A stretch of DNA of 64,000 nucleotides from Deltaproteobacteria bacterium (GTDB taxonomy: Bacteria; Desulfobacterota; Syntrophia; Syntrophales; JACQWR01), in assembly GCA_026388415.1 (NCBI GenBank), contig JAPLJV010000017.1:1-64000 (forward strand). Reading direction: 5' to 3'. The stretch's first letter is position 1. Each line of letters opens with the position of its first letter. Both the position numbers and the translations under genes were made by a program. The notes beneath the pieces are model-generated. The model was not told the DNA's origin, did not search any database, and saw only the letters and a program-made list of their open reading frames with translations. Of this stretch, positions 56,328 through 64,000 are shown one piece after another.

Positions 56328-56343
56328 CTTCACACCTCCATAA

Positions 56344-56418
56344 ACAAAAAACCCCTGAGCTTTCTCCCTGGCCATAGGACCAGCTTCCAGCCTCACGGCT
56401 GAAAGAAACTCAAGGGTT
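56344..56418 (-). terminator. Attenuator-like terminator before the small-gene run
   Basis: On the minus strand AACCCTTGAGTTTCT pairs, with G-T pairs, with AGAAAGCTCAGGGGTT, then TTTTTTGTTT. Two inner hairpins (CAGCCGTGAGGCTG and CTGGTCCTATGGCCAG) sit in the loop. It stands immediately before the ribosome site of the gene at 56043-56327, and a short frame starting MKTITAIRTLEFLSAV spans it. Confidence 0.5.
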
Positions 56419-56534
56419 CTTATTGCTGTTATAGTTTTCATGGGCCTATGGTTTCGAAGAGTTGTTTTGTTAGCTGATAGCACTTATGATATACAGTGTC
56501 AAACATTATTTATCATTGCAAAGGACATGCATTT

Positions 56535-56708
56535 ATGAAAAAAAGAAACATGGCAAAAGATGAATATATCGGCTTTCGTACATCGGTAGAAATCAAGCAA
56601 CTCCTTCAAAAACTCGCTGACGAGGGTTATAGGACCCTGTCGCAAGAATGCGAGATGATCATAATTGAATGGCTGAAAGAGCACGGTCATATCAAACCCA
56701 AGAAATAA
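56535..56708 (+). CDS. Arc-like ribbon-helix-helix DNA-binding protein
   Basis: A 57-residue protein with the RHH pattern: YIGFRTSVEIKQLLQKLADE (strand and first helix) and RTLSQECEMIIIEWLKEHG (second helix). Such small proteins repress phage or satellite promoters. The start ATG at 56535 is preferred over one 13 codons upstream because of an upstream AAAGGAC. It is transcribed away from the small-gene run at 55589-56327, and may control both directions. Confidence 0.7.
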   Translation: MKKRNMAKDEYIGFRTSVEIKQLLQKLADEGYRTLSQECEMIIIEWLKEHGHIKPKK

Positions 56709-56771
56709 CCCTTAACTGAGGGCTGCCATGGTCAATTACTGAAAGCCCTTCATCAAAGAAAGGATTGAACT

Positions 56772-56939
56772 ATGTTTGTTGCGTCAAATATCTTTTTCAA
56801 GTTGCGCGATCTTCATCCAAAGGATACAGAACAATACGAGCATTATGAGGCCATGCGCAGGCTCTCAAGCAATGTGGAGGAGCTTCTCCGGAAACTTGAT
56901 GCTGTTGAGAGGGTCGTTAATCAACTTCCCAAGAAGTAA
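56772..56939 (+). CDS. Small acidic/helical protein
   Basis: A 55-residue frame, MFVASNIFFKLRDLHPKD to VVNQLPKK, with AAAGGA before the ATG. The sequence is largely helical with heptad leucines (AMRRLSSNVEELLRKLDAVERV), suggesting a coiled coil. Follows the RHH gene by 63 bases in the same direction. Function unknown. Confidence 0.55.
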   Translation: MFVASNIFFKLRDLHPKDTEQYEHYEAMRRLSSNVEELLRKLDAVERVVNQLPKK

Positions 56940-56980
56940 CAAACTCAATCATTGTTTTTTCCTCCATGAGGGTTCCTCTT

Positions 56981-57262
56981 ATGGGCAACATAGATTTTCC
57001 CAAACTCTCACACGATGACGCAATTAAAAGAACCTACGCTCTCCGCCCCGGGTGCGATGAGTATTGTGACGGCATATGCGACTTAGAGCGCCGCAAAAGA
57101 GAACGTGAAGACGAAATGCTCACAATGACCGAGACGCTGGTAAAAGAAACCGAAACACTTGTAAAACAAACAGACAAGATGCTCATGATCGCCAAATGGT
57201 CGGCGGCGCTGTCTATTATCGCTATCGCCATAACGCTTTGGCAATGGTGGCTAAGATGCTGA
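56981..57262 (+). CDS. Small coiled-coil/membrane protein
   Basis: A 93-residue protein with an N-terminal soluble part, a heptad stretch with an internal repeat (TETLVKETETLVKQTDKML) and one C-terminal membrane helix (SAALSIIAIAITLWQWWL). The ATG at 56981 follows GAGGG; a start five codons upstream has no ribosome site. Could be a holin-like or anchoring protein of the element. The 3' end overlaps a convergent gene by about 40 bases. Confidence 0.6.
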   Translation: MGNIDFPKLSHDDAIKRTYALRPGCDEYCDGICDLERRKREREDEMLTMTETLVKETETLVKQTDKMLMIAKWSAALSIIAIAITLWQWWLRC

Positions 57263-57407
57263 GAACGAGTACCGGAACCGCAAAATATAAAACGGCACCC
57301 CGCACTATCTTCAAGAACAGGTCGATTTCTTTACCCTGCTTCTCAATTTGTTTATGGATTGCCGAGATTCGCTGTTTGATCTCTGAATAACGTTTCTCTG
57401 TATCCAT
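57222..57407 (-). CDS. Small membrane protein, convergent
   Basis: A 61-residue protein: charged N-terminus with helical heptads (EIKQRISAIHKQIEKQGKEID), then one membrane helix VLYFAVPVLVLSILATIAKAL. Preceded by GAGG at good spacing. It mirrors the layout of the protein on the other strand and overlaps its 3' end. One of the two may be spurious, but both look like real small membrane proteins. Confidence 0.5.
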   Translation of the reverse strand: MDTEKRYSEIKQRISAIHKQIEKQGKEIDLFLKIVRGAVLYFAVPVLVLSILATIAKALWR

Positions 57408-57554
57408 GGAAGGCCTCAGATCCCTTCAAATCTCCCCCAGGGCGCGAAATCTTCCCCGGGACCTACCAAACCCTATCCCCAAAGGGGAGATAACAGCGTA
57501 CACTCGGCAAAGCGTAAGCCGTCTGGTGCAATTTCAACGGTCTCCTGCCATTGC

Positions 57555-58214
57555 TCAGAATGCCCACGGCACCCGCTTTTCTTCTTTCTTCTTCGGTTCA
57601 GGCGCCTTCCAAGGATTACAATCAAAATCATCCATGACATAAGCCAGGGCCTTGAGCTCGGGGATCTTCAAAATATCCGTTTCGGGGCCAGCATTCCGGA
57701 CTTTTCCCAATAGCAGCGGGGTCCTGTTGTCACTGTTATTGAAAAAGAGCAGGTTATGATTAGCGATGAAGTTCCTGACGAGCTGAATCAGGAAATTGGT
57801 ATCCTTGCAGCGGTATGACTTCCAGACAGTCGGGATATTCGGGAAATTCTTTCCGTTGTCCTTCAGGTGTTCGCTTAGCATACGGGAGAAGCTAAGCTCC
57901 CCCTCGTCGTCGCCATGGCATATTTCATTAACCCTCTTCCGTCCGCACACCTTTTCAATCTTCTCGAAAAAGGTATGCAGAATTGCAGACTCCCCTTCCT
58001 CAAAGGCAAGGAAACGGGCCCGCTTCATGTTACGGTCCTCCGCTGTCGGTTCAAGCTGAGCAACAAGGACGTAATAACCTGGCTTGTCCGGCTGCGGCCA
58101 GGAGACCCCTATCCGGATACTAACTGTCCTCTCTCTCTTCCCTCTCAGATCCACGCAATAAAGGTGCGGGTGTATCTTGTGTTCATCGAGAAGCATTTCA
58201 TAATTTCCGGCCAT
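57555..58214 (-). CDS. Hypothetical element protein after the terminase
   Basis: A 219-residue protein ten bases after the terminase gene. The start MAGNYEMLLDEHKIH is followed by an RIGVSWPQPDKPGYYVLVAQLEP stretch, and the end is basic and acidic (KAPEPKKKEEKR). No domain recognised. A portal gene would normally stand in this place, but this protein is far too small for one (portals exceed about 350 residues). Confidence 0.6.
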   Translation of the reverse strand: MAGNYEMLLDEHKIHPHLYCVDLRGKRERTVSIRIGVSWPQPDKPGYYVLVAQLEPTAEDRNMKRARFLAFEEGESAILHTFFEKIEKVCGRKRVNEICHGDDEGELSFSRMLSEHLKDNGKNFPNIPTVWKSYRCKDTNFLIQLVRNFIANHNLLFFNNSDNRTPLLLGKVRNAGPETDILKIPELKALAYVMDDFDCNPWKAPEPKKKEEKRVPWAF

Positions 58215-58224
58215 ACAAACCTCC

Positions 58225-59817
58225 TTAGACTAAATTTTCATCCCCGAATTCCGGGAAGAGCATTTTTGAAAGTGTCAACCGCGCCATGGCCTCATAATTA
58301 AAGGCATGCCGGAAATGATCCGGCCCAAGTTTCACGTAAACGTAACGCTTTGACCCGGTTTCTTCGTCCTCTTCCAACCGCTTGGCCACGTTGTGAAGAT
58401 GTCCGGCGAAGGCCCGCGTCACCTCACAGTCCTTTGGCAGCACAACCGCGCTATCCATTATTTCTTTATGGGATGCGTCCAGGGATTCTGTCCGGTTGCA
58501 GGAGACAAGCAGTTTCTTTTCATCCCAGGCATAGGAGCCCCTTTGATGCTCGTTATAGTAGTTCAGAAAAACGCGCCCTTGGTGCCGTTCTGCAAAGGCC
58601 CGGGCATTCCTGGTTTCCGGAAGCGCATCCACGACACACCGGGAGACATGAAAGACCTTCATGAGCCGATCAAGTTCATTCCAGTCCTTGTAAATCCCCA
58701 GGTGAACGATTTTCCCGGCCTTGTCTCCGTTCCTCTTGCCGATCACAACATGAAGATCCTTCCCCTGATCAACCCCCATCGAACAGGGACCGGGATCACT
58801 GCTTGCAATCCCGTCATTTCCGCATAGAGCAAGAACCTCTTCGACTGTGAGCCGGTTTGTGGCTTCTACATAGGCAATCCCTATTTTCAAATTGTAGAAA
58901 TCAGTCAAGTTGTTTGTCGTTCTTAACTGATGGAGGATCTCCCGCGGATCAACGAAATGAGAAAAAAGCTGGCTGTAATGATAGCCGCGCTTGTCGGTTA
59001 TGTTTGGCCGCTTTGCAACCCACTGACCAATTGACGGGTTCAGTTCTGCGGAGCATTTCACACAGGCACGGATCACCCGCCCATTGACTTCCACAAGGCA
59101 AGAAGGGAAAGTTTCTTCCAGGCACGTCCAGGAGCCGCAGGAAGGACACTTCAGGAGCCAATATCTTTGATCCGTCTCCTGGAATGCCTTATCAATACCG
59201 TAGTCCGGCAAGGTAGGGTTTGAGAGCTTGAGCACTTCCTTAAAATCGCTATGCCCCATGCGCTCCATGGCCATATCAATGGCATTCTGAGGCGCTTCGT
59301 CGAGTTCGTCAAACACAATGAAATCCGCCGGCACTGACTTCAGACCGACGCGGGCCTTCATGCCCCGAAGATAAAGGAAACAGTTCCAAATCCTTTTGAC
59401 GCTGGCCGAATCGGTATCGCGGATCCATTGCCCGATCGTGTCCGGATTGTCGTCAATGAGCGGATCAATCCGCCCCTTGGCAAAGTCCGTGACGTCAGAC
59501 TTTGACGGGAATAGATAGAGAATACCCCGATATCCCGCGTAGCGTGCCCTGTATGCCACCCGAAGCATGGCCTTTGACGTGAGACCAAGCTGCGCGGCTT
59601 TCATTTCAACCTGGTGCGGATGGTCGTCCCGGTAGGGATCGATCAGATATTCATGGCGCTCGAATGTGAACGGCCGCCCGTCAAGGATGATGGTCTGAGC
59701 CCATTCGGAAAAAGAAGGAACCGCGCCACTCTCCCCAAACTTCAGGTCAATTGATTGTAACAGACCCGCGAAGAGCCTTTCTTTCTTTGAGTCTGTTGAT
59801 GATACGGTCTCTAACAT
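58225..59817 (-). CDS. Phage terminase large subunit (GpA family)
   Basis: ATP-driven DNA packaging motor and nuclease, about 530 residues. The ATPase half has RHEYLIDPYRD and MKAAQLGLTSKAML in the Walker A position (degenerate), Walker B as FIVFDELDEAP. A zinc ribbon with CPSCGSW and CVKC follows. The nuclease half shows GVDQGKDLHVVIG, CVVDALPETRNARAFAER, and DHFRHAFNYEA. The N-terminus overlaps the small-terminase gene by about 70 bases; ATG at 59817 follows AGGCAGACAAGG, and a TTG at 59835 is possible. Confidence 0.85.
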   Translation of the reverse strand: MLETVSSTDSKKERLFAGLLQSIDLKFGESGAVPSFSEWAQTIILDGRPFTFERHEYLIDPYRDDHPHQVEMKAAQLGLTSKAMLRVAYRARYAGYRGILYLFPSKSDVTDFAKGRIDPLIDDNPDTIGQWIRDTDSASVKRIWNCFLYLRGMKARVGLKSVPADFIVFDELDEAPQNAIDMAMERMGHSDFKEVLKLSNPTLPDYGIDKAFQETDQRYWLLKCPSCGSWTCLEETFPSCLVEVNGRVIRACVKCSAELNPSIGQWVAKRPNITDKRGYHYSQLFSHFVDPREILHQLRTTNNLTDFYNLKIGIAYVEATNRLTVEEVLALCGNDGIASSDPGPCSMGVDQGKDLHVVIGKRNGDKAGKIVHLGIYKDWNELDRLMKVFHVSRCVVDALPETRNARAFAERHQGRVFLNYYNEHQRGSYAWDEKKLLVSCNRTESLDASHKEIMDSAVVLPKDCEVTRAFAGHLHNVAKRLEEDEETGSKRYVYVKLGPDHFRHAFNYEAMARLTLSKMLFPEFGDENLV

Positions 59818-60322
59818 CCTTGTCTGCCTCTCCAATCGCGTTTAACACTTCCCGCTGAAATTCTGCTATGGCCTCAACATCGTAAAGGGTCTTGAAAATA
59901 TCAAGCTGTAACGAGAGTTGGCCTCTGATTTCAGCCATAGCCTTCAGGGCCAGTTCCCGGGGGTCCTTGAATTTGTATTCCTTGACATCCTCTTCAGTCC
60001 CCCGGATCCGGACCTTCTTGACCTGAGATTCCAGGATCTGCAGGGCCTCTTTGTCACCACGATTCCAGCGCATGAGAAGGTCCAGGAGTTCATTTGCATA
60101 GCCGTTGATCTTCTGGAGCTGGTCCACTGCATTCAGGTTCTTCTCAACGACGTGGTGGGCATTTTCAAGGGCCACGGACTTGACAACGGCAATGTTCAGT
60201 TCCTTTCGGGCCTGGCTGATGGCGCCTGCGGTCACGGAAAATAGTTTAGCGCATTCTTTACCCGATTTCCCGGAGCGAAGAAGCTGAGATAATTTGAGTT
60301 TATCGATTTTGCCGTTTGGCAT
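59747..60322 (-). CDS. Putative small terminase subunit
   Basis: A 191-residue protein. The N-terminus has an HTH (SGKECAKLFSVTAGAISQARKEL), and the rest is a long helical region, a layout typical of DNA-recognising small terminases. It is just before and overlapping the large subunit gene, as expected. Sequence identity with known families is not visible by eye, so the call rests on position and layout. Confidence 0.65.
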   Translation of the reverse strand: MPNGKIDKLKLSQLLRSGKSGKECAKLFSVTAGAISQARKELNIAVVKSVALENAHHVVEKNLNAVDQLQKINGYANELLDLLMRWNRGDKEALQILESQVKKVRIRGTEEDVKEYKFKDPRELALKAMAEIRGQLSLQLDIFKTLYDVEAIAEFQREVLNAIGEADKDVRDRIINRLKERKALRGSVTIN

Positions 60323-60354
60323 TTACTAAACCCCCGCTTAACTTTCTAAATACT

Positions 60355-60588
60355 TTAGTTGGCACGATGCCCGTCTTGTCGACCGGCTTCAAGTGCCAGG
60401 ATTGCTGCGAAGTCATCCCGAACATCCGGCCACCAAACTTTCTTTGAAAGGTGCCTTTTCCAGTCTGCAATCTCTGCCGGTGTCCGGCATTCGTTCAGGT
60501 CAATCTCATAATCTCCGCCCGGTGTGTCCAGGATTATGATCCCGCGCTCCCTGGCCAGACGTGCTCGGCCTATTTGGACTTTTTCCAT
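60355..60588 (-). CDS. Small hypothetical element protein
   Basis: A 77-residue protein, eight bases after AGGAGG, located between the primase gene (16-base gap) and the terminase genes. It starts MEKVQIGRARLARERGI and includes LDTPGGDYEIDLNECRTP. No known domain. Possibly a small replication or packaging accessory. Confidence 0.6.
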   Translation of the reverse strand: MEKVQIGRARLARERGIIILDTPGGDYEIDLNECRTPAEIADWKRHLSKKVWWPDVRDDFAAILALEAGRQDGHRAN

Positions 60589-60604
60589 TTTAGAAACCTC
60601 CTTC

Positions 60605-62197
60605 TTAGCTTTCTCGCGTCCATTTCGATTCAGTTATAAACTTACAACCGTCTGCCAGCTTGAAGTTGATGGACTGACCATTGGGGTTGTTTACCCGGTT
60701 TGCCCATGACTTCCCCTTGACGATCTTCAATCGCCCGTTGTCCATTGCGAGGTAAAGGCGAGGCTTTTCAAGGCCGCGGGCACCGCCAAGACCTTCGTCG
60801 CGCCCGCTGTTTTTCTGCAAGGCAATCAGGCAGAATCCATTTTTGAGGCGGTCAGAAATCGCTTTGAGCATCCCCCCAACCTTGAAAAAGTCGTCATGTA
60901 GTTCCAGGTAATCGACAACATTGATTGCATCGGGCCTGATAACGTCGGCAAAGTCGCCAGACCGATCCCATGCTTTGAAGGTCCAATCACTCAGGGGCAG
61001 GTCGAATTTTGATATTCTCATGTTCAACTCTTCCGGGCCGCCTTCGGAGCTAAAAAGATGAACGGCATGATTCTGCTGATTCAGTTTGATGAAATTCAGG
61101 ATGAAGGAGGTTTTACCGGCGTTCGGAGCACCGGCAATGACGGCAATGTTTCCGGGATAGACCGAAACAAGGTGCTCGATCCCGAACGGCCAGCGGAGGG
61201 GAAGAGGGGATATATCGGCGTTTTTCCAGTCCAGAGGTTCAATTTCGTTGTCAAGTCTGCGGAACTGTCCGTTTTTGTTGCCGCTTCTTTCTATTTCGCC
61301 TTCATCGCACATCCGCTTCAGAATGATGGAAACATTCTTCTTTTCGTCCCGTGTGGACAGTTGTAGACACTGGTAAACGTCTGTAGACAAAAAGGTGCCA
61401 CTTGTAGACAGTACCCACTCCCGGACGTCGGTGGAAAGGGTCCGGTCCCTGCGTTCGGCTCTTACCATAGCAGACCGGATTTTCTCTTCCGCCTCACTGG
61501 ATGGAAAGGGGGGCTTACAGTTTGATGCTATAATATCAAGTGCTTGCTTGATTATTTTCTCGGGAAGGTTGCCTCTGACCAGTGCATTTGCAATCGAAAA
61601 AAGGTCTTCGTCACGGCGTCCGACGGTGAAAAAATCGTCACTGTCTACAGAACTGTCTACACCCCCTCTATAATGTACCTTATTATTATTAAGTGCGCTT
61701 GAGAGCGCACCCGGCATGCTCGGCAGTTCAACGTCCAGGGGAAGGCCGTCTTGCCATGCATAGGCCTTGCCCTCGGCATTGGTAGAAGGGGGGGCTATGA
61801 TGTACCCACCTTGCCCTCGAAAATCAACTCCAGGCAGTACACCGGCCCCGACAGTCAGCTTGTAATCTTCCATCCATCGGAAATATAGGTGCCAGCCGCC
61901 CCGTGGCGTCCGGGCCGTGGGCATAAGCAGGCTTTCAGGTAACAGCTTTTGAACGGCTTCATATCCCTCTTGAGTGTCGCAATCGACAACAAATATTCCA
62001 GAGACTTCGCCGGTGCAGATCCCTACCATCGCAGACGGCCATTGACCCCACCACTTTTTGATTTCCTCTGAAGAGGCCCGGCGTGTTTGAAATTCGGTCC
62101 AGGGCAGGAAAGGTTTTTTATCCGGCTTTATGGGAATCACACTGAGGTTGAATTTTTCGGCATAATTTAGGGCAGCACTCAAAAGGTTATTTCCCAT
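60605..62197 (-). CDS. Bifunctional primase-polymerase / ATPase replication protein
   Basis: Initiates replication of the element. The 530-residue protein has an N-terminal archaeo-eukaryotic prim-pol domain: VIPIKPDKKPFLPW, catalytic VVDCDT (Asp72, Asp74), ARTPRGGWHLYF, and GVDFRGQGGYIIAPPS. A winged-helix-like middle (LSTRDEKKNVSIILKRMCDEGEIERS) and a C-terminal RecA-type ATPase with Walker A GAPNAGKT (356-363) follow. This combination is typical of prophages, plasmids and phage satellites. GGAG precedes the ATG by eight bases. Confidence 0.85.
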   Translation of the reverse strand: MGNNLLSAALNYAEKFNLSVIPIKPDKKPFLPWTEFQTRRASSEEIKKWWGQWPSAMVGICTGEVSGIFVVDCDTQEGYEAVQKLLPESLLMPTARTPRGGWHLYFRWMEDYKLTVGAGVLPGVDFRGQGGYIIAPPSTNAEGKAYAWQDGLPLDVELPSMPGALSSALNNNKVHYRGGVDSSVDSDDFFTVGRRDEDLFSIANALVRGNLPEKIIKQALDIIASNCKPPFPSSEAEEKIRSAMVRAERRDRTLSTDVREWVLSTSGTFLSTDVYQCLQLSTRDEKKNVSIILKRMCDEGEIERSGNKNGQFRRLDNEIEPLDWKNADISPLPLRWPFGIEHLVSVYPGNIAVIAGAPNAGKTSFILNFIKLNQQNHAVHLFSSEGGPEELNMRISKFDLPLSDWTFKAWDRSGDFADVIRPDAINVVDYLELHDDFFKVGGMLKAISDRLKNGFCLIALQKNSGRDEGLGGARGLEKPRLYLAMDNGRLKIVKGKSWANRVNNPNGQSINFKLADGCKFITESKWTRES

Positions 62198-62426
62198 GGT
62201 TAACGCTCCGCTGTTGTAGCTCGCAATGTATTATTTTCTCTGCTCGTTCGGGTGTTGATGGTTTTGCATGACAGGATTGACACAAGCAGTAACGGATCAA
62301 GCGCGACTTGCCTTTGATCCCGCCCCATTTCTCAGGTGTATCGGGCATAAAAATCCCTGTCACATCCGGTGCGGCGCCACATATCAAGCAAAAGTCAGAG
62401 GGTAGATGAATTAAGGGTTCAGTCAT
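62187..62426 (-). CDS. Small CxxC/CxxC zinc-binding protein
   Basis: A 79-residue protein with FCLICGAAP and CLCQSCHAKP, two cysteine pairs likely binding zinc. The ATG at 62426 follows GGAGTCCGCAG. It overlaps the primase gene by 11 bases. Function unknown, presumably supports replication. Confidence 0.6.
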   Translation of the reverse strand: MTEPLIHLPSDFCLICGAAPDVTGIFMPDTPEKWGGIKGKSRLIRYCLCQSCHAKPSTPERAEKIIHCELQQRSVNHGK

Positions 62427-62553
62427 CTGCGGACTCCAGGAGATAACGGACGGCATCAATGCGACGTGAAAGGGTAATATCAAAAACCTTTCCTATTTTT
62501 CTTTCCAGACGGCGCAGCATATTTTTTAGGTACATCCAGTCAATGAGATTCAT
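62419..62553 (-). CDS. Tiny element protein (44 residues)
   Basis: A frame of 44 codons, MNLIDWMYLKNMLRRLERKI to LLESADD, with GAGG before the ATG and eight bases overlap with the zinc protein gene and 14 with the gene upstream. Basic helical middle (KNMLRRLERKIG). The unbroken overlap chain supports its being real. Confidence 0.45.
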   Translation of the reverse strand: MNLIDWMYLKNMLRRLERKIGKVFDITLSRRIDAVRYLLESADD

Positions 62554-62677
62554 CAAGCGCCGCCTCTTCCCGTAGTCGTTTCGCTTTGGCTTCGTGGTCT
62601 AAAGCGTCTTGCCGGAGAAGTTCCGCCGCCTGGTCGTGAAGTAAGGCTTTTCTGTGAAGCTCCTCGTTGGGTGTCAT
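62540..62677 (-). CDS. Tiny helical element protein (45 residues)
   Basis: MTPNEELHRKALLHDQAAE and following, a strongly helical, charged sequence (LRQDALDHEAKAKRLREEAA). The ATG overlaps the stop of the AlpA-like gene (ATGA) and is preceded by GGAG. Function unknown. Confidence 0.5.
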   Translation of the reverse strand: MTPNEELHRKALLHDQAAELLRQDALDHEAKAKRLREEAALDESH

Positions 62678-62916
62678 GCTTGAGCTCCTATGGTCCGGGA
62701 TCGATCCGCCATCCATTGGATCAATGAATCGACGGGGTAGCAGATCTTTCGACCGCACCGGAACCGACCTGCCGGACCCATTCCTGACGAATCCAAGTTG
62801 GCCATGTATTTCTCACTCAGTGCGCCGCCCGAAAATTCTCGAATTTCAGTTCTGGCGACTATGGGAGCCCGCCATTTCTCCCCCAGAGCAGCCAGTGGTT
62901 TAGTAATGTCATTCAT
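62674..62916 (-). CDS. AlpA-like / excisionase-type HTH regulator
   Basis: An 80-residue protein with the small MerR-type fold of AlpA/Xis: FSGGALSEKYMANLDSSGMGP, then GRFRCGRKICYPVDSLIQWM, whose end is the characteristic G.kirY.vdsLi.Wl phrase. Such proteins activate integrase genes or drive excision in prophages, P4-like satellites and PICIs. GGGAGG precedes the ATG. It heads the gene chain leading to the primase and terminase genes. Confidence 0.7.
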   Translation of the reverse strand: MNDITKPLAALGEKWRAPIVARTEIREFSGGALSEKYMANLDSSGMGPAGRFRCGRKICYPVDSLIQWMADRSRTIGAQA

Positions 62917-62986
62917 CGTCGTTACCTCCCGTTAGTGTTTAAGGGTTGTTTTGTGTTCCCTTTTGAAGGTTAGTCGGACTTTCAAC

Positions 62987-63037
62987 GGAAGGCATCTTCC
63001 GCTGGATGGAAGAAACATGGAAGATGGACGGAAGATG
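62987..63037. promoter_or_regulatory. Cluster of GGAAGATG direct repeats
   Basis: Two perfect GGAAGATG repeats (63019-63026 and 63030-63037) are spaced by one helical turn (11 bases), and related units (GGAAGGCATCTTCC at 62987-63000, TGGAAGA) precede them. It lies upstream of the AlpA-like gene. It could be an operator or iteron set. Confidence 0.4.
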
Positions 63038-63042
63038 TAAAG

Positions 63043-63079
63043 AAAAAGCCATTACATTCAACATGATGCAATGGCTTTC
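63043..63079 (-). terminator. Terminator of the 63104-63988 gene
   Basis: AAAGCCATT and AATGGCTTT flank a short loop, and the minus strand then runs TTTTTCTTT. It is 25 bases beyond the gene's stop. Confidence 0.65.
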
Positions 63080-63103
63080 AGTAATATTGGAATTTTTTAT
63101 GTT

Positions 63104-63988
63104 TTACTGTGAAATTATCCAGGGTGGCCCGGTGTAGATATAGCCGTATTTCCCATCTGGTTTGATATGGTCATTGAGAAATCGTGAAAGTTCTTTCATG
63201 TTTGCACTATTCATGGCGTCAAAGGCACGGTCAATGGCTCTCGAAATGTTGTTTTGGGCTTTGCCATGAATAGAATCCTGAAATGTTCTCTGTCTCATTT
63301 CTTTTTCTAGGGCGTCCTTTTCTTTTTTAATTTCAGCCTGGATTATGGGGTCAACCCCATCGCGTTCGTTCTCGGCTTGCTCTCCCTGCAGCTTCTGGTA
63401 TCGTGTCCAGAGTGCCGATCGAGCTTTGCTGTCATTGATGCTGCCAGAATTTTTTGTCCGTGTCGGTTTGTTCAATCCTTCTGCTATTGCACGATCTTCT
63501 GACATGGGATTGGCCTCTGCCTTGTTCGCTGCTTGGTAAAGGTTAATGCATGAAATCGACCCCTGGGGCTTTTCAAGCAGAAAGGCGATATACCGAAGCC
63601 CGCTCTTGTGTTTTACCCGTGTGTCCTTGCCTTCAAACCCGATATGCCATACATCGCCCTCTCTAGTGAAGAAATTGCCGGATGTTTCCTTCTTTTGCGG
63701 CAACAGATCTTCCTTTTGGGGATCTTTCTCAACCTCCGGCTCTGTCTCAAATAAAGCCTCTTTCAGATGATCAATAACCCACTGCGCTGATTCTTCATCA
63801 TCAGGAAGTTCATAAGCCGCCCAAGAGTGTATATTCGTGATACTGTCCAAGTCTTCCTTCAGTGTTTCGATCTCCTTCAACAGAAAATCACGACGTGGCC
63901 CCAAGCGTTCTCTTGTTTCGTATGCTCCAAATATTAATGCGGGATTTCTTTTGCGAAGCTGTTCCATCTTTTCGATCGATGAAGGCAA
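63104..63988 (-). CDS. Hypothetical protein with winged-helix-like effector domain, possibly incomplete
   Basis: At least 294 residues. A segment FFTREGDVWHIGFEGKDTRVKHKSGLRYIAFLLEKPQ is a domain seen in various bacterial regulators before or after their ATPase part, where a strand-turn-strand unit and a helix ending in GLRYIA.LL are typical. It ends RAIDRAFDAMNSANMKELSRFL, another part of the same family. The start is a TTG without a good ribosome site and the frame stays open to the right edge, so the true start may be outside the window. Function unknown. Confidence 0.55.
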   Translation of the reverse strand: MPSSIEKMEQLRKRNPALIFGAYETRERLGPRRDFLLKEIETLKEDLDSITNIHSWAAYELPDDEESAQWVIDHLKEALFETEPEVEKDPQKEDLLPQKKETSGNFFTREGDVWHIGFEGKDTRVKHKSGLRYIAFLLEKPQGSISCINLYQAANKAEANPMSEDRAIAEGLNKPTRTKNSGSINDSKARSALWTRYQKLQGEQAENERDGVDPIIQAEIKKEKDALEKEMRQRTFQDSIHGKAQNNISRAIDRAFDAMNSANMKELSRFLNDHIKPDGKYGYIYTGPPWIISQ

Positions 63989-64000
63989 CGCCGGCCATGG

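Overview
The window reads as a chromosome segment of a strictly anaerobic deltaproteobacterium (Desulfobacterota), most likely a Syntrophales or Syntrophus-like syntroph. The assignment is an inference from gene content: a tungsten-type aldehyde ferredoxin oxidoreductase operon with LUD, CCG and ferredoxin partners; an oxaloacetate decarboxylase/pyruvate carboxylase B type protein; glycolate-oxidase-like GlcD/GlcF; an EF-G of the spdEFG1 type; pseudopilin genes; and no oxygen-respiration genes.

Layout. 1-7594 (minus strand): the start of an oxaloacetate decarboxylase-like gene, then a self-contained fatty-acyl synthesis operon transcribed fabD, acyl-CoA dehydrogenase, fabA-like, fabG-like, fabZ-like, ketosynthase, acyl carrier protein, acyltransferase, phosphopantetheinyl transferase. 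7595-7914: a promoter for that operon and a 30-bp perfect palindrome containing a textbook parS site. 7915-11254: HhH-GPD glycosylase, HtrA protease, polyprenyl diphosphate synthase. 11255-13344: a foreign-looking stretch with a group II intron domain V remnant and a diguanylate cyclase on the opposite strand. 13423-25938: nucleotide synthesis (purF, carB, pyrG) with a giant GlmS-like amidotransferase/SIS protein, a left-handed beta-helix protein, a Fis-like regulator and moaC. 26028-27085: flavoprotein, a broken MidA-like methyltransferase gene and a MITE-like inverted repeat.

27086-39069 (plus strand): a GAF-containing secretion/pilus ATPase, mazG, queA-tgt-yajC-secD-secF, a DUF456 protein, lepB, and glcD/glcF. 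39416-44180: a defence patch with a nuclease-methylase fusion plus specificity subunit, a collapsed NucS/DUF91-like gene, and a TacT/TacA-like toxin-antitoxin pair. 44181-44640: a possible free-standing small RNA with its own promoter and terminator. 44641-49456 (minus): an operon encoding LUD/Fe-S protein, CCG protein, zinc ribbon, AOR and polyferredoxin. 49658-52632 (minus): pseudopilins, GspF and a RecA-like ATPase. 52655-54742: fusA. 54847-55114: tRNA-Ala(GGC) and tRNA-Leu(CAA), diverging.

55115-64000: a mobile element beside tRNA-Leu. It has packaging genes (small and large terminase), a primase-polymerase/ATPase, an AlpA-like regulator and many tiny genes, but no portal, capsid or tail gene in the part seen. 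It therefore resembles a phage satellite or a gutted prophage and runs off the right edge. A recurrent theme is invasion of gene ends by small repeats: heptanucleotide inverted arrays supply the stop codons of two genes, and a C-rich hairpin repeat forms the tail of CarB.
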